Notes: generated from the sequence alone by a model not told the origin. Shown: positions 1 to 7,755, counted from the first letter of the stretch. The stretch: DNA of 17,927 nucleotides from JAGQUL01 sp038212015 (GCA_038212015.1 JBBQUY010000072.1:1-17927); one strand, 5' to 3'. Translations and numbers: made by a program.

Positions 1-1099
1 TGAGCGGCCGGAACGTGTCCACCATCACTGCTGCCTCGTCGGTCCAGTGCATCCCGAGGGTCTTTTCGTCCAGACCCGGCTGCGGCCCGTGCGGCAGGCC
101 GCTCGGGTGGAGCGTGATCGACGAGATGTCGATGCCCTTGCGCGACGCGAAGTTGCCGTTGAAGTAGTACAGCATCTCTTCGCTGTCGAGATTCGAGTGG
201 TGGTAGGGCACGACGATCGCGTCCTTGTCCCAGTCGAGCATGCGCGGCATGAACGAGCAGACCACGAACCCCGGACCGCGCCAGGTCAGGTGTGCCGGCG
301 GCGGCTGGTGCAGGCGACCAGCCTTGGGCTCGTAGTCCCAGATGTTGAACGCGAACGGGTAGTTGTAGCCGTCCCAGCCGACCACGTCGAACGGGTGATG
401 GTCGAGCTCGTAGCACTGGAAGCCGTCGTTGACGCGCACGAGCAGCTCGAACTCGCCGCGCTCGTCGTGGTACTCGATCTCGGTCGGGCGGCGCAGGTCG
501 CGGTGGTAGTAGGGCGCGTGTTCGAGCAGCTGTCCGTACTGGTTCCTGAAGTCCTTCGGGATCGAGAAGTGCCCCGGAGTCTCGAGGACGAGGTGTCGCT
601 GGGGCGTCGTGCCCTCGGCCATCTCGAAGCGGTAGATCGTGCCGCGGGGGATGACGAGGTAGTCACCTTCTCGGTAGGGGATCGGACCGAACATCGTGCG
701 CAGCACGCCGCTGCCTTCGTGCACGAACACGATCTCGTCGCCCATGCCGTTGCGGTAGTAGAACGACTGCTCGTCGGTGGGCCGCACGTACCACATGGTG
801 ATGTCGTTGTTGAACATGAACGGCTGGCGACCGCGGACCGGATCGCCCTGCGCCGGAAACTCCGCGAAACGCAGGTGGCGATGCGCCCACTCGGGCGGCT
901 TCCACTCGACGATGGGGCGCGGTTCGAACGGTCGAGCGTGCTTGATTCGCGCGGGCGAGCGGCGGTGGTACAGGATCGATTCGGGGCCGTCGAATCCCTC
1001 GAGCCCGAACACCTCCTCGACGTACAGCTTGCCGTCGGGCGCGCGGAACTGGGTGTGTCGCTTGGGCGGGAACTCGCCCAGGGCGTGGTACATCGGCAT
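1..1099 (-). CDS. hmgA: Homogentisate 1,2-dioxygenase, 3' end cut by the window edge
   Basis: This enzyme opens the ring of homogentisate with O2 to give maleylacetoacetate, in cytosolic tyrosine/phenylalanine catabolism. The reverse strand reads 366 uninterrupted residues from the ATG at 1099 to the left edge, so only a short C-terminal tail is missing. The family's cupin fold is evident. The Fe(II) ligands are visible as H301 and E307 (second His of YHHSNLDSEE) and H337 (LPHGP), equivalent to H335, E341 and H371 of the human enzyme. The start is supported by GGAGGT at 1105-1110, five bases upstream, and by a -10-like TAGCAT about 30 bases upstream. It diverges from the histidine kinase beginning near 1209. 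The other enzymes of the pathway lie at 3877-4581 and 6445-7548 on the same strand, separated by kinases, so this is a pathway cluster but not one operon. Confidence 0.93.
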   Translation of the reverse strand, partial: MPMYHALGEFPPKRHTQFRAPDGKLYVEEVFGLEGFDGPESILYHRRSPARIKHARPFEPRPIVEWKPPEWAHRHLRFAEFPAQGDPVRGRQPFMFNNDITMWYVRPTDEQSFYYRNGMGDEIVFVHEGSGVLRTMFGPIPYREGDYLVIPRGTIYRFEMAEGTTPQRHLVLETPGHFSIPKDFRNQYGQLLEHAPYYHRDLRRPTEIEYHDERGEFELLVRVNDGFQCYELDHHPFDVVGWDGYNYPFAFNIWDYEPKAGRLHQPPPAHLTWRGPGFVVCSFMPRMLDWDKDAIVVPYHHSNLDSEEMLYYFNGNFASRKGIDISSITLHPSGLPHGPQPGLDEKTLGMHWTDEAAVMVDTFRPL

Positions 1100-1128
1100 G
1101 TCGGACCTCCGTGCTCGCGTCTGCGCCG

Positions 1129-1134
1129 ATGCTA
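1129..1134 (-). promoter_or_regulatory. Candidate -10 element of hmgA
   Basis: The minus strand reads TAGCAT, matching the actinobacterial TANNNT -10 consensus. It would start transcription near 1122 and give a leader of about 23 bases that contains the GGAGGT ribosome binding site. No clear -35 was found. The same hexamer serves the flavin reductase gene at 12160-12165. Confidence 0.45.
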
Positions 1135-1208
1135 CCCCGCGTCGACCGGCCGACACACGACCGCATCGCTCCAGCCCATTGGGAGGTGGCGATACCGACC
1201 TGACGGGT

Positions 1209-2537
1209 ATGGATGCGGGAGTGGATTTCCGACGCACACCCGACGTCGAACGGCGCACGACCGAACGACGCAACCTTCGCGCGATGGTGCCGTTCTCCGC
1301 GTCGGAGGACCGGATGCGCAGCGCGCGCATCTACGTCTACTGGGTCAAGCCGGCGCTGTTGGTCATCGTCACATTCCTTACGCTGGTGTCCTGGCTCGTC
1401 GACCCCAGCGACGTGAATCGCGGACTGTGGCTGCTGAACCTGACGTTCTGGACGCTGCAGGCGGTGTGGATCGCGCTGGTCAGGCTCGGGATCAATCCGC
1501 TCATGGTGGCCGGAGCCAGCTTTGTGGCGGATGGCATGATCGAGTTCGCGGCGATGTTCACGTCGCCGGAGCCCGTCGGCACGTCATCGGCGATCACCTT
1601 CTTCATCGTCGCGGCTTCCTATTTCCTGCCGGCTGCCGCGACGGTGATCTACGCGCTGGCCGGAGCCGTGGGCATCACCGTGGCCTCACACCTGATCGAC
1701 GACTGGGGCGAGGCCTACGTCGTCCCGTCCACCGCGCTGCTGGCCCTCATCACCGGCGTCGTCTGCGCATTCATCATGTCGCGCGTTCGGCGCACCGAGG
1801 AGCGACTGGAACTGTCGGTCGCGGAGCAGGTCACGGCACGCGAGCGACTGGAGCAGGTCGATCGCTCCCGAGATCGGCTCATCGCCAACGTTTCCCACGA
1901 GCTGCGTACGCCGCTGACATCCACGATCGGTTCGATCGAGACGCTCATGCGCGACGACGTGCCGATCGACGATGATCAGCGCGCGCAGCTCATGCGCGTC
2001 GCGCGCGATGGCGGACATCGCCTCCTGGCTCTCGTCGAGGACCTGCTGACGATCGGCGCGACCCGCCCGGACTCCCTGCAGCTGTCCACCGAACCTGAGC
2101 GCCTTGGCACGCTCGCCACGGATGCGGTGGTGGGCATCCAGCCGGGTTCGGACCGCAGCATGGACATCGATGTCGAGCAGGATCCGCTGGTGCGCGTCGA
2201 CCGGCTCCGAATGATCCAGGTCATCGCGAACCTGACGGTCAACGCGGTCCGCCATGGTCAGGGCGACGTCGTCATCCGAACGTCGGTCGAGCAGGGTCGT
2301 GCCATCCTGCGCGTGATCGACGACGGCCCGGGCGTTCCACCCGAGCACGTGGACGAACTGTTCCTGCCGTTCGCGCGATTCAGCACGCGCTCGGACTCGA
2401 CGGGCCTCGGACTGGCGATTTGTCGCACGCTCGTGGAGGCACACGGTGGCACGATCGACTACACGCGACTCGACGATGCCCGCACCTGTTTCGTGGTGAC
2501 GCTGCCGACCGTGCCGGTCCTCGCAGCTCCTACCTGA
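1209..2537 (+). CDS. Membrane sensor histidine kinase (paralogue 1 of 3)
   Basis: This 442-residue protein has several hydrophobic segments (about residues 47-64, 73-92, 97-118, 127-160 and 173-191), then a HisKA dimerisation domain and a HATPase_c domain. The phospho-acceptor is H230 in ANVSHELRTPL. The ATP-binding N box (NLTVNAVRHG), G1 (DDGPG), F box (LFLPFARF) and G2 (STGLGLAI) follow, so it should be an active kinase. No response regulator is adjacent. The ATG at 1209 is the first start after the divergent hmgA. GGGAGG at 1181-1186 is rather far upstream, and ATG 1284 is an alternative that keeps all membrane segments. The short D-x-W stretch before the last membrane segment (residues 164-166) is shared with the two paralogues downstream, so the membrane sensor is homologous too. 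The signal is unknown. A tyrosine-catabolite signal would be inference from neighbours. Confidence 0.88.
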   Translation: MDAGVDFRRTPDVERRTTERRNLRAMVPFSASEDRMRSARIYVYWVKPALLVIVTFLTLVSWLVDPSDVNRGLWLLNLTFWTLQAVWIALVRLGINPLMVAGASFVADGMIEFAAMFTSPEPVGTSSAITFFIVAASYFLPAAATVIYALAGAVGITVASHLIDDWGEAYVVPSTALLALITGVVCAFIMSRVRRTEERLELSVAEQVTARERLEQVDRSRDRLIANVSHELRTPLTSTIGSIETLMRDDVPIDDDQRAQLMRVARDGGHRLLALVEDLLTIGATRPDSLQLSTEPERLGTLATDAVVGIQPGSDRSMDIDVEQDPLVRVDRLRMIQVIANLTVNAVRHGQGDVVIRTSVEQGRAILRVIDDGPGVPPEHVDELFLPFARFSTRSDSTGLGLAICRTLVEAHGGTIDYTRLDDARTCFVVTLPTVPVLAAPT

Positions 2538-2542
2538 CGGCG

Positions 2543-2566
2543 ATCCGCCACCCGAGTGGTGCGGTC
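2543..2566 (+). terminator. Weak hairpin between kinase 1 and kinase 2
   Basis: Six bases after the kinase 1 stop, CCGCCACC and GGTGCGG can pair around a five-base loop with one bulged C, with GA/TC pairing outside. There is no T run, so it may only be a mild terminator or a processing site in the 58-base gap. Confidence 0.25.
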
Positions 2567-2583
2567 CGGCGTCCAGCGGGTAG

Positions 2584-2589
2584 GACAAT
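2584..2589 (+). promoter_or_regulatory. Possible -10 element of kinase 2, leaderless arrangement
   Basis: GACAAT lies exactly six bases before the ATG at 2596. It differs from TANNNT only in the first base. No convincing ribosome binding site precedes this ATG, so transcription may start at the start codon. Read-through from kinase 1 is equally possible. Confidence 0.25.
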
Positions 2590-2595
2590 GGTCCG

Positions 2596-3876
2596 ATGAT
2601 CTCGCGACCGACATTCCTGCAGGCGCGTCCTGACGAGGGGTTCCGCGATGCCCAGGCGCGGATCGCCATCGGTGTCGTGCGTCCGCTGTTGCTGCTGATC
2701 GGCATCTTCTCCGGGATCGCCAACACCATCGCGGATCCGGGATCGGTGACCGGCGAGCAATGGCTGCGCCTCGGGGTGTTCTGCGGACTGCAGGTGCTGT
2801 TCTGGCTGTTGCTGGCCACGCGGCTTCGCACGGACGTCGTCGCACTCACGGCGTTCTCGCTGGACGGCATCATGCTCGCGGCGACGATGTATCTTGAAGC
2901 GGGGGAAGCGAGGGGTGCGATCACGTTCGTGATCCTCATCGTGATGGTCGGCTATTTCGCCCGACCCCTCGCGACGGTCGCGTTCAGCGTGGCTTCGGCA
3001 GCAACCGTCGCGGTCATCGGTCCGACGCTCGACGGCTGGGACGATCCGGGACCGATCCCGACGGTATCTGTGGCCCTCCTCATCACGGGCGTCGCCATGG
3101 CGTACCTGTCCTCGCGGATGCGCGACAACGAGGCGCGCCTCGCGCAGCTCGTGAGGAGCCAGGACGACGCGCTCGAGCGACTGCGAGTCGTCGACCGCCT
3201 CCGCCACCAGCTCATCGCGAACGTGTCGCACGAGCTGCGTACGCCGCTCACGGCCACCATCGGCTCGATCGAGACGCTCCTGCGCCGCGACATCGAGCTC
3301 GACCCCGCACAGCGCGAGAAGCTGCTCAACGTCGCGCGGGACGGCGGCCTGCGGCTGCTGCTCGTGGTGGAGGACCTGCTCACGCTGGGCGCGACGCGGC
3401 CCGACTCGCTCGAGCTGACGACCGAACCCGAGCGACTCTCCTCGATCGCGCGCGATGCAACGGTCGGCATCGAGCCGGACGACGGGCGCACGATCACGAT
3501 CACGACGGAGGCTGATCCGCTCGTGCGGGTTGATCGGCTGCGCATGCTCCAGGTGGTCTCCAACCTGCTCGTCAACGCGCTCCGGCACGGGCGAGGCGAC
3601 GTGGTCATCGACATCGATCGCACGAACGGTCATGCGAAGCTTCGCGTGCTCGACGACGGTGTCGGCATCGATCCCGCGCACGAGGACGAGCTGTTCCTGC
3701 CGTTCACCAAATTCAGCACCCGCACGGATTCCACCGGGCTGGGTCTCGCGATCTGCCGCACGATCGTCGAAGCGCACGGCGGAACCATCGCCTACGCTCG
3801 CACTGCCGATGCCCGGACCTGCTTCGGCGTGACGCTCCCGGTCGCCGAGGCTTCCGAGCCTGTCACTCCGCGCTGA
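2596..3876 (+). CDS. Membrane sensor histidine kinase (paralogue 2 of 3)
   Basis: This 426-residue protein has the same layout as kinase 1. Hydrophobic segments lie at about residues 25-45, 57-75, 82-100, 107-143 and 155-172, followed by HisKA with H212 in ANVSHELRTPL and HATPase_c with N, G1 (DDGVG), F and G2 (STGLGLAI) boxes. It lies 58 bases after kinase 1 on the same strand and is probably co-transcribed. ATG 2596 has no good ribosome binding site. The reading frame ends in TGATCA, whose second half is the stop of the convergent hydrolase gene, so the two genes abut with no space for a terminator. Homology to kinases 1 and 3 runs through both the membrane and kinase domains, indicating tandem duplication. 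Ligand and partner regulator are unknown. Confidence 0.88.
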   Translation: MISRPTFLQARPDEGFRDAQARIAIGVVRPLLLLIGIFSGIANTIADPGSVTGEQWLRLGVFCGLQVLFWLLLATRLRTDVVALTAFSLDGIMLAATMYLEAGEARGAITFVILIVMVGYFARPLATVAFSVASAATVAVIGPTLDGWDDPGPIPTVSVALLITGVAMAYLSSRMRDNEARLAQLVRSQDDALERLRVVDRLRHQLIANVSHELRTPLTATIGSIETLLRRDIELDPAQREKLLNVARDGGLRLLLVVEDLLTLGATRPDSLELTTEPERLSSIARDATVGIEPDDGRTITITTEADPLVRVDRLRMLQVVSNLLVNALRHGRGDVVIDIDRTNGHAKLRVLDDGVGIDPAHEDELFLPFTKFSTRTDSTGLGLAICRTIVEAHGGTIAYARTADARTCFGVTLPVAEASEPVTPR

Positions 3877-4581
3877 TCATCCGACGGTCGCGCGCAGCAC
3901 GCCGAGCCGGTCGACGCGCAGCTCGACCTCGTCGCCGGGCACGAGCCACTCGCGATCGGGATGCTCGAGCAGGCACCCGGTACCGACCGTGCCGGATCCG
4001 AGCACGTCGCCTTCCTCCAGCGTGACGTCCTGGCTCGCGTAGGCAACGAGCTCGCACAGGTCGTAATGGATGTCGCGCAGGTTGCCGCCACCGACGCGTT
4101 CGCCGTTGATGACCAGCTCCATCGTCAGGTCCCAGCGACCGCGCCCGGCACGCGCGTCTTCCAGGTCGGCGAGCGGCACGAGCGCCGGACCGAACGACTG
4201 CGCGAAGTCCTTCGCCTTGCACGGGCCGAGTCCGACGGCCATCTCGCGGCGCTGCACGTCGCGGGCACTCCAGTCGCCGTAGATCGTGAGCCCGGCGATG
4301 TGGTCTTCGGCATGGTCAGCCGGAATGTCGCGCCCGGCCACGCCGATCACGACCGCGACTTCGAGCTCGACGTCGAGCATCGTCGTGTAGGACGGTCGCG
4401 GCACGATCGCCCCGTCGCCGAACAGCGCGGACGGCCCCGCGTTGGTGAAGTAGAACGTCGGCCCCTCGTACCACTCAGGCGGCACGTCTGCGCCTCGACG
4501 GGCACGCGCATTTCGAACGTGTTCCTCGAATGCCATGAAGTCGCGAATGCTCGTCGGTCGGGGCAGCGTCAGGGGAGCCAT
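3877..4581 (-). CDS. Fumarylacetoacetate hydrolase family protein, likely the fumarylacetoacetase of this pathway
   Basis: The protein (234 residues) shows the FAH-family core. E72 and E74 (DVELEVA) and D103 in YGDWSARDVQ match the metal ligands of the family. K124 and the late GTVGTGC loop are also typical. The WSARD motif matches authentic fumarylacetoacetase (NDWSARDIQ) more closely than the NDVSARD usual in other family members. With hmgA and hpd as neighbours, cleavage of fumarylacetoacetate to fumarate and acetoacetate is the best call. The length is that of short FAH-family hydrolases, not the 400-plus residues of mammalian FAH, so fumarylpyruvate-type or related substrates cannot be excluded. 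The ATG at 4581 has no ribosome binding site, but TAGGGT lies six bases before it, implying a leaderless mRNA. It diverges from kinase 3 across about 54 bases. Confidence 0.85.
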   Translation of the reverse strand: MAPLTLPRPTSIRDFMAFEEHVRNARARRGADVPPEWYEGPTFYFTNAGPSALFGDGAIVPRPSYTTMLDVELEVAVVIGVAGRDIPADHAEDHIAGLTIYGDWSARDVQRREMAVGLGPCKAKDFAQSFGPALVPLADLEDARAGRGRWDLTMELVINGERVGGGNLRDIHYDLCELVAYASQDVTLEEGDVLGSGTVGTGCLLEHPDREWLVPGDEVELRVDRLGVLRATVG

Positions 4582-4587
4582 GGACGG

Positions 4588-4593
4588 ACCCTA
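4588..4593 (-). promoter_or_regulatory. Leaderless -10 element of the fumarylacetoacetate hydrolase gene
   Basis: The minus strand reads TAGGGT, then six bases, then ATG. This places the expected transcription start at the A of the start codon. There is no Shine-Dalgarno sequence, which fits leaderless translation. Confidence 0.5.
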
Positions 4594-4635
4594 TCGCGAG
4601 GCATCGACCAGCCCCTATTCGGGTACCGACGTTCC

Positions 4636-6420
4636 GTGCCGAAATCAGCCACCTGGACCGTCGCACCTCCGTCCCGCGCCCGGGATGCGGCGACGTACCT
4701 GCGGGTCGTACGACCCGTCGTGCTCGGCGTCACTGCGCTCGCATCGATAGGCACCTGGATCCTGCAGCCAGAACTGCTGCGCGCTGCCGACGGGATCGTA
4801 GTGCTCGTCGGATTCGTGGTGATGCTGGCCACATGGGTGCTGTCGTACCGCGCCGACCCGCTTCGGATCGCCGTTGCCGTCCAGGGGCTGGATCTTGCGC
4901 TGATCCTCATCGTGATGGTCTACGGCAGTACGCCGGAGCAGGCAGCACAGTTCCTGCTGATGCCGATCATCGGGCTTGCCTACTTCGCCAGCGTCCGCAC
5001 GACCGTCGCCGGGACGGTCCTCGCCACGCTGCTCGTGCAGGTCGCGTCGCTGACGCTCGATGGCTGGAACGGCGAGAAGGTCCTCAGCCCGATCGCGATG
5101 CTCGTCGCCATCTGCGGCGCGCTCGTCGCGTTCATCACGAGCCGGGGCCGTCGGGCCGAGCACCTGCTTGAGCTCGACGTCGCACGCGACCGCGTCGCCC
5201 TGCGCCTCGCCCGGGGCATTCGCATGGCGGACGACCCCTCCGAAGCGATCCACGAGATCGCGCGGACGATCGGGAGCGCGACCGGTGCCGAACGGGCGGT
5301 CGTGGTGCTGCTCGAGCACGACGACGACTACGTCGCGGACATCGCCGGCTGGCAGCGGGTGTCGAGCGAGCCGCCGATCGAGCTCGACGTCACGTCGGTC
5401 GATGCGACGATCCGGCATCTCGTCTCGACCGGGTACGGCGCGCTGCTCGACGAGCGGGGTACGCAGCTGCTGATGCCGGTCGACAGCGACGAGATGCTCG
5501 TCCCGGGCAATCCATCGATCGAGGCGTCGATGCGTGCACTGCTCGATCGGCTCGATGGGGAGACGGGCGTCGTCACGGCGCTGCCGATGGGCAGCCGCGC
5601 AGTGGGTGCGATCATCCTCGTCGCCGGCAGCGGACACGACTGGGAGCAGGAGGCGCTGCCGCTGCTCGACACCATCGCACCACAGCTGGCGGCAGGGCTG
5701 GCGCAGGTCGTGCTCGTGCGTGACCAGCGCGATGCGCTCGATTCGCTGGAACGGCTCGATCGCATGCGCGATCGGCTCATCGCGAACGTGTCACACGAGC
5801 TGCGAACGCCACTGACGTCGACGATCGGGTTCATCGAGACGCTGCTGCGCGATGACCTGCCGTTCGAAGAGCAGGACCGGCAGACGATGATGGAGCATGC
5901 CCGTGACGGCGGCATGCGCCTGCTCGCCCTCGTCGAGGACCTGCTCGCACTCGGCTCGACGAGGCCCGAATCGCTCGACCTGTCCCCCAAGCCACAGCAG
6001 CTGAGCCAGCTGGTGATCGACGCGCTGCGCGGAATTCAGCCGCACGAAGATCGTCGCATCTCGCTGCAGATCGACGACGATCCGATGGTGACCGTCGATC
6101 GCAACCGGATGCTGCAGGTGTTCGGCAACCTGATCGTGAACGCCATGCATCATGGCGAGGGAGACGTCGACGTGCGATGTCACTCGATCGAGGCGGGGGC
6201 GCTCGTCGACGTGGTCGACCATGGGTCCGGCGTGGCCATGGAACACGTCCACGAGCTGTTCCTGCCGTTCGCGCGATTCAGCACGCGCTCGGACTCGACG
6301 GGCCTCGGACTGGCGATCTGCCGCACGATCGTCGAAGCGCACAGCGGTACGATCGAATACGAACGCATCGCCGGAGGCCGCACCCGCTTTCGCGTCCGGA
6401 TCCCTCGGCACTCCCGCTGA
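4636..6420 (+). CDS. Membrane sensor histidine kinase with GAF domain (paralogue 3 of 3)
   Basis: This 594-residue kinase has the same multi-pass sensor as paralogues 1 and 2 (hydrophobic stretches at about residues 27-43, 53-70, 82-97, 105-140 and 150-168). It then inserts a GAF-like domain (about residues 195-360) before HisKA (H387 in ANVSHELRTPL) and HATPase_c (DHGSG, LFLPFARF, STGLGLAI). The frame is open far upstream, but that part is antisense to the hydrolase gene. GTG 4636 is the first plausible start outside it. TACCGA six bases before this GTG approximates the leaderless -10 seen elsewhere in the window. The GAF insertion could add a cytoplasmic ligand input. A stretch of 62 bases in the ATP-binding domain is identical to kinase 1. 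No response regulator is adjacent. The start is less certain than the rest. Confidence 0.87.
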   Translation: MPKSATWTVAPPSRARDAATYLRVVRPVVLGVTALASIGTWILQPELLRAADGIVVLVGFVVMLATWVLSYRADPLRIAVAVQGLDLALILIVMVYGSTPEQAAQFLLMPIIGLAYFASVRTTVAGTVLATLLVQVASLTLDGWNGEKVLSPIAMLVAICGALVAFITSRGRRAEHLLELDVARDRVALRLARGIRMADDPSEAIHEIARTIGSATGAERAVVVLLEHDDDYVADIAGWQRVSSEPPIELDVTSVDATIRHLVSTGYGALLDERGTQLLMPVDSDEMLVPGNPSIEASMRALLDRLDGETGVVTALPMGSRAVGAIILVAGSGHDWEQEALPLLDTIAPQLAAGLAQVVLVRDQRDALDSLERLDRMRDRLIANVSHELRTPLTSTIGFIETLLRDDLPFEEQDRQTMMEHARDGGMRLLALVEDLLALGSTRPESLDLSPKPQQLSQLVIDALRGIQPHEDRRISLQIDDDPMVTVDRNRMLQVFGNLIVNAMHHGEGDVDVRCHSIEAGALVDVVDHGSGVAMEHVHELFLPFARFSTRSDSTGLGLAICRTIVEAHSGTIEYERIAGGRTRFRVRIPRHSR

Positions 6421-6444
6421 GGGACCGAGCTCCGAGCGAGTCCC
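6421..6444. terminator. Possible bidirectional terminator between convergent genes
   Basis: The 24 bases separating the stop codons of kinase 3 and hpd begin with GGGAC and end with GTCCC, able to form a five-pair stem with a 14-base loop. There is no T tract. The position fits a shared weak terminator. Confidence 0.3.
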
Positions 6445-7548
6445 CTAGAGGTTTCCGCGCAGCGCCTGCTCGGCTTCGATCGCCTCGAACAGCGCCTTGA
6501 AGTTGCCGTCGCCGAAGCCCTTGGCGCCCTTGCGCTGGATGATCTCGATGAAGACGGTCGGGCGATCCTGCAGGTTGTGGGTGAAGATCTGCAGGAGGTA
6601 GCCCTCCTCGTCCTTGTCCACCAGGATGCCGAGGCGCTTGAGGTCTTCCCAGTTCTCGTCGATCTTGCCGATGCGGTCGACGGCCTCGCTGTAGTACGCG
6701 GCGGGGCGGTCGTAGAACTTCACGCCGCGCTCGCGCAGCGCTTCCACCGTGCCGACGATGTCGTCGGTCTCGAGCGCGAGGTGCTGCACGCCGGCGCCGC
6801 CGTAGTAGTCGAGGTACTCCTCGATCTGGCTCTTGCGCTTGCCGTCGGCCGGCTCGTTGATCGGGAACTTCACCTTGCCGTCGCCCGAGGAGACGACCTT
6901 CGACATGAGTGCCGAGTACTCGGTGTTGATGTCCTCGTCGGTGAACTGGTTGATCTCGGTGAAGCCCATCACCTTGGCGTAGAAGGCGACCCAGGGGTTC
7001 ATGTCCTCGGTGTTGCCGACGCAGTGGTCGATGTCCTTGAGACCGACACCCGCGAGGTTGGCGTCGGCGGGGATGTCGAGCGGCGACCAGCCCGGCAGGA
7101 ACGCACCGGAGTAGTTGCCGCGCTCGACGAGCGAATGGATCGTGTCGCCGTAGGTCTTGATGCCGGCGATCGTGACGGAGCCGTGCTCGTCGGTGAGCAC
7201 CTCCGGCTCACGGAAGCTCGTGGCGCCCATCTCGATCGCATGCTCGTACGCCGCGCGGGCGTCGGGCACGAGGATCGCCAGGTCGCGGACGCCGTCGCCG
7301 TGGGCGAGGATGTGCCGCCCGATCTCGTGGTCGCCCTGCAGCGGGCTCGTCAGCACGAGGCGGATGTTGCCCTGCTGCAGCACGTGCGAGGCGCGGTCGC
7401 GCACGCCGGTCTCGAGGCCTGCGTAGGCGACGGGCGTGAAGCCGTAGGCATATTGGTAGAAGTATGCGGCCTGCTTGGCGTTGGAGACCCAGAACTCGAC
7501 GTGATGCATGCCTTCGACGGGAAACGGGTCGTTCGCGGCATCGCTCAT
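6445..7548 (-). CDS. hpd: 4-hydroxyphenylpyruvate dioxygenase
   Basis: This Fe(II) enzyme converts 4-hydroxyphenylpyruvate and O2 to homogentisate and CO2, feeding the hmgA step. The 367-residue length is typical. The two vicinal-oxygen-chelate halves are clear, and the iron ligands are H175 (DIDHCVGN), H256 (GVQHLAL) and E335 (FIEIIQR). The FGDGNFKALFEAIE stretch and RGNL ending match actinobacterial HPPDs. ATG 7548 is preceded by AGGAG at 7556-7560, and TAGATT at 7584-7589 provides a -10. The frame stays open upstream to 8193, but that part is antisense to the uvrA-like gene and is not coding. The gene diverges from the uvrA-like gene across a 220-base region with palindromes. It faces kinase 3 tail to tail. 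Confidence 0.96.
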   Translation of the reverse strand: MSDAANDPFPVEGMHHVEFWVSNAKQAAYFYQYAYGFTPVAYAGLETGVRDRASHVLQQGNIRLVLTSPLQGDHEIGRHILAHGDGVRDLAILVPDARAAYEHAIEMGATSFREPEVLTDEHGSVTIAGIKTYGDTIHSLVERGNYSGAFLPGWSPLDIPADANLAGVGLKDIDHCVGNTEDMNPWVAFYAKVMGFTEINQFTDEDINTEYSALMSKVVSSGDGKVKFPINEPADGKRKSQIEEYLDYYGGAGVQHLALETDDIVGTVEALRERGVKFYDRPAAYYSEAVDRIGKIDENWEDLKRLGILVDKDEEGYLLQIFTHNLQDRPTVFIEIIQRKGAKGFGDGNFKALFEAIEAEQALRGNL

Positions 7549-7583
7549 CTGGGGGCTCCTCGGTGCGTGGGTTCGTCGCTCCC

Positions 7584-7589
7584 AATCTA
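7584..7589 (-). promoter_or_regulatory. Candidate -10 element of hpd
   Basis: The minus strand reads TAGATT. A start near 7577 would give a leader of about 29 bases containing the AGGAG ribosome binding site. The GTTGC/GCAAC operator cluster lies just upstream of this promoter. Confidence 0.45.
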
Positions 7590-7621
7590 GCGAGTCGCGG
7601 CGGTTCGTGCGGACGACGAAC

Positions 7622-7702
7622 GTTGCTGCGTGGAATTCGGCATGCTCGCGCAACCGAACGCAACGAAACCCGTCACATACGCCGATTTCGTTGCATGCAA
7701 CG
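7622..7702. promoter_or_regulatory. Cluster of GTTGC/GCAAC elements with a perfect palindrome, likely operator region
   Basis: Five copies of GTTGC or its complement lie at 7622, 7650, 7660, 7690 and 7697. The last two form CGTTGCATGCAACG at 7689-7702, a perfect 14-base palindrome. In addition GCAACGAAA (7660-7668) and TTTCGTTGC (7686-7694) form a perfect nine-base inverted repeat with a 17-base spacer. The cluster is midway between the divergent hpd and uvrA-like promoters and does not recur upstream of hmgA or the hydrolase gene. The cognate regulator is not identifiable. Confidence 0.5.
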
Positions 7703-7755
7703 CCACCCACGCCTCCCGCATGCGCGGCGACGCGCGCCACACGGCCGTGCACGAC

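Noticed and set aside
47..1975. Long plus-strand open frame across hmgA and kinase 1
   Set aside because: It is antisense to the homogentisate dioxygenase and then out of phase with kinase 1. Its residue composition (Arg, Val, His, Ala-rich, no domains) is typical of high-GC shadow frames.
3961..4635. N-terminal extension of kinase 3
   Set aside because: It is antisense to the complete hydrolase gene and has no membrane or sensor features.
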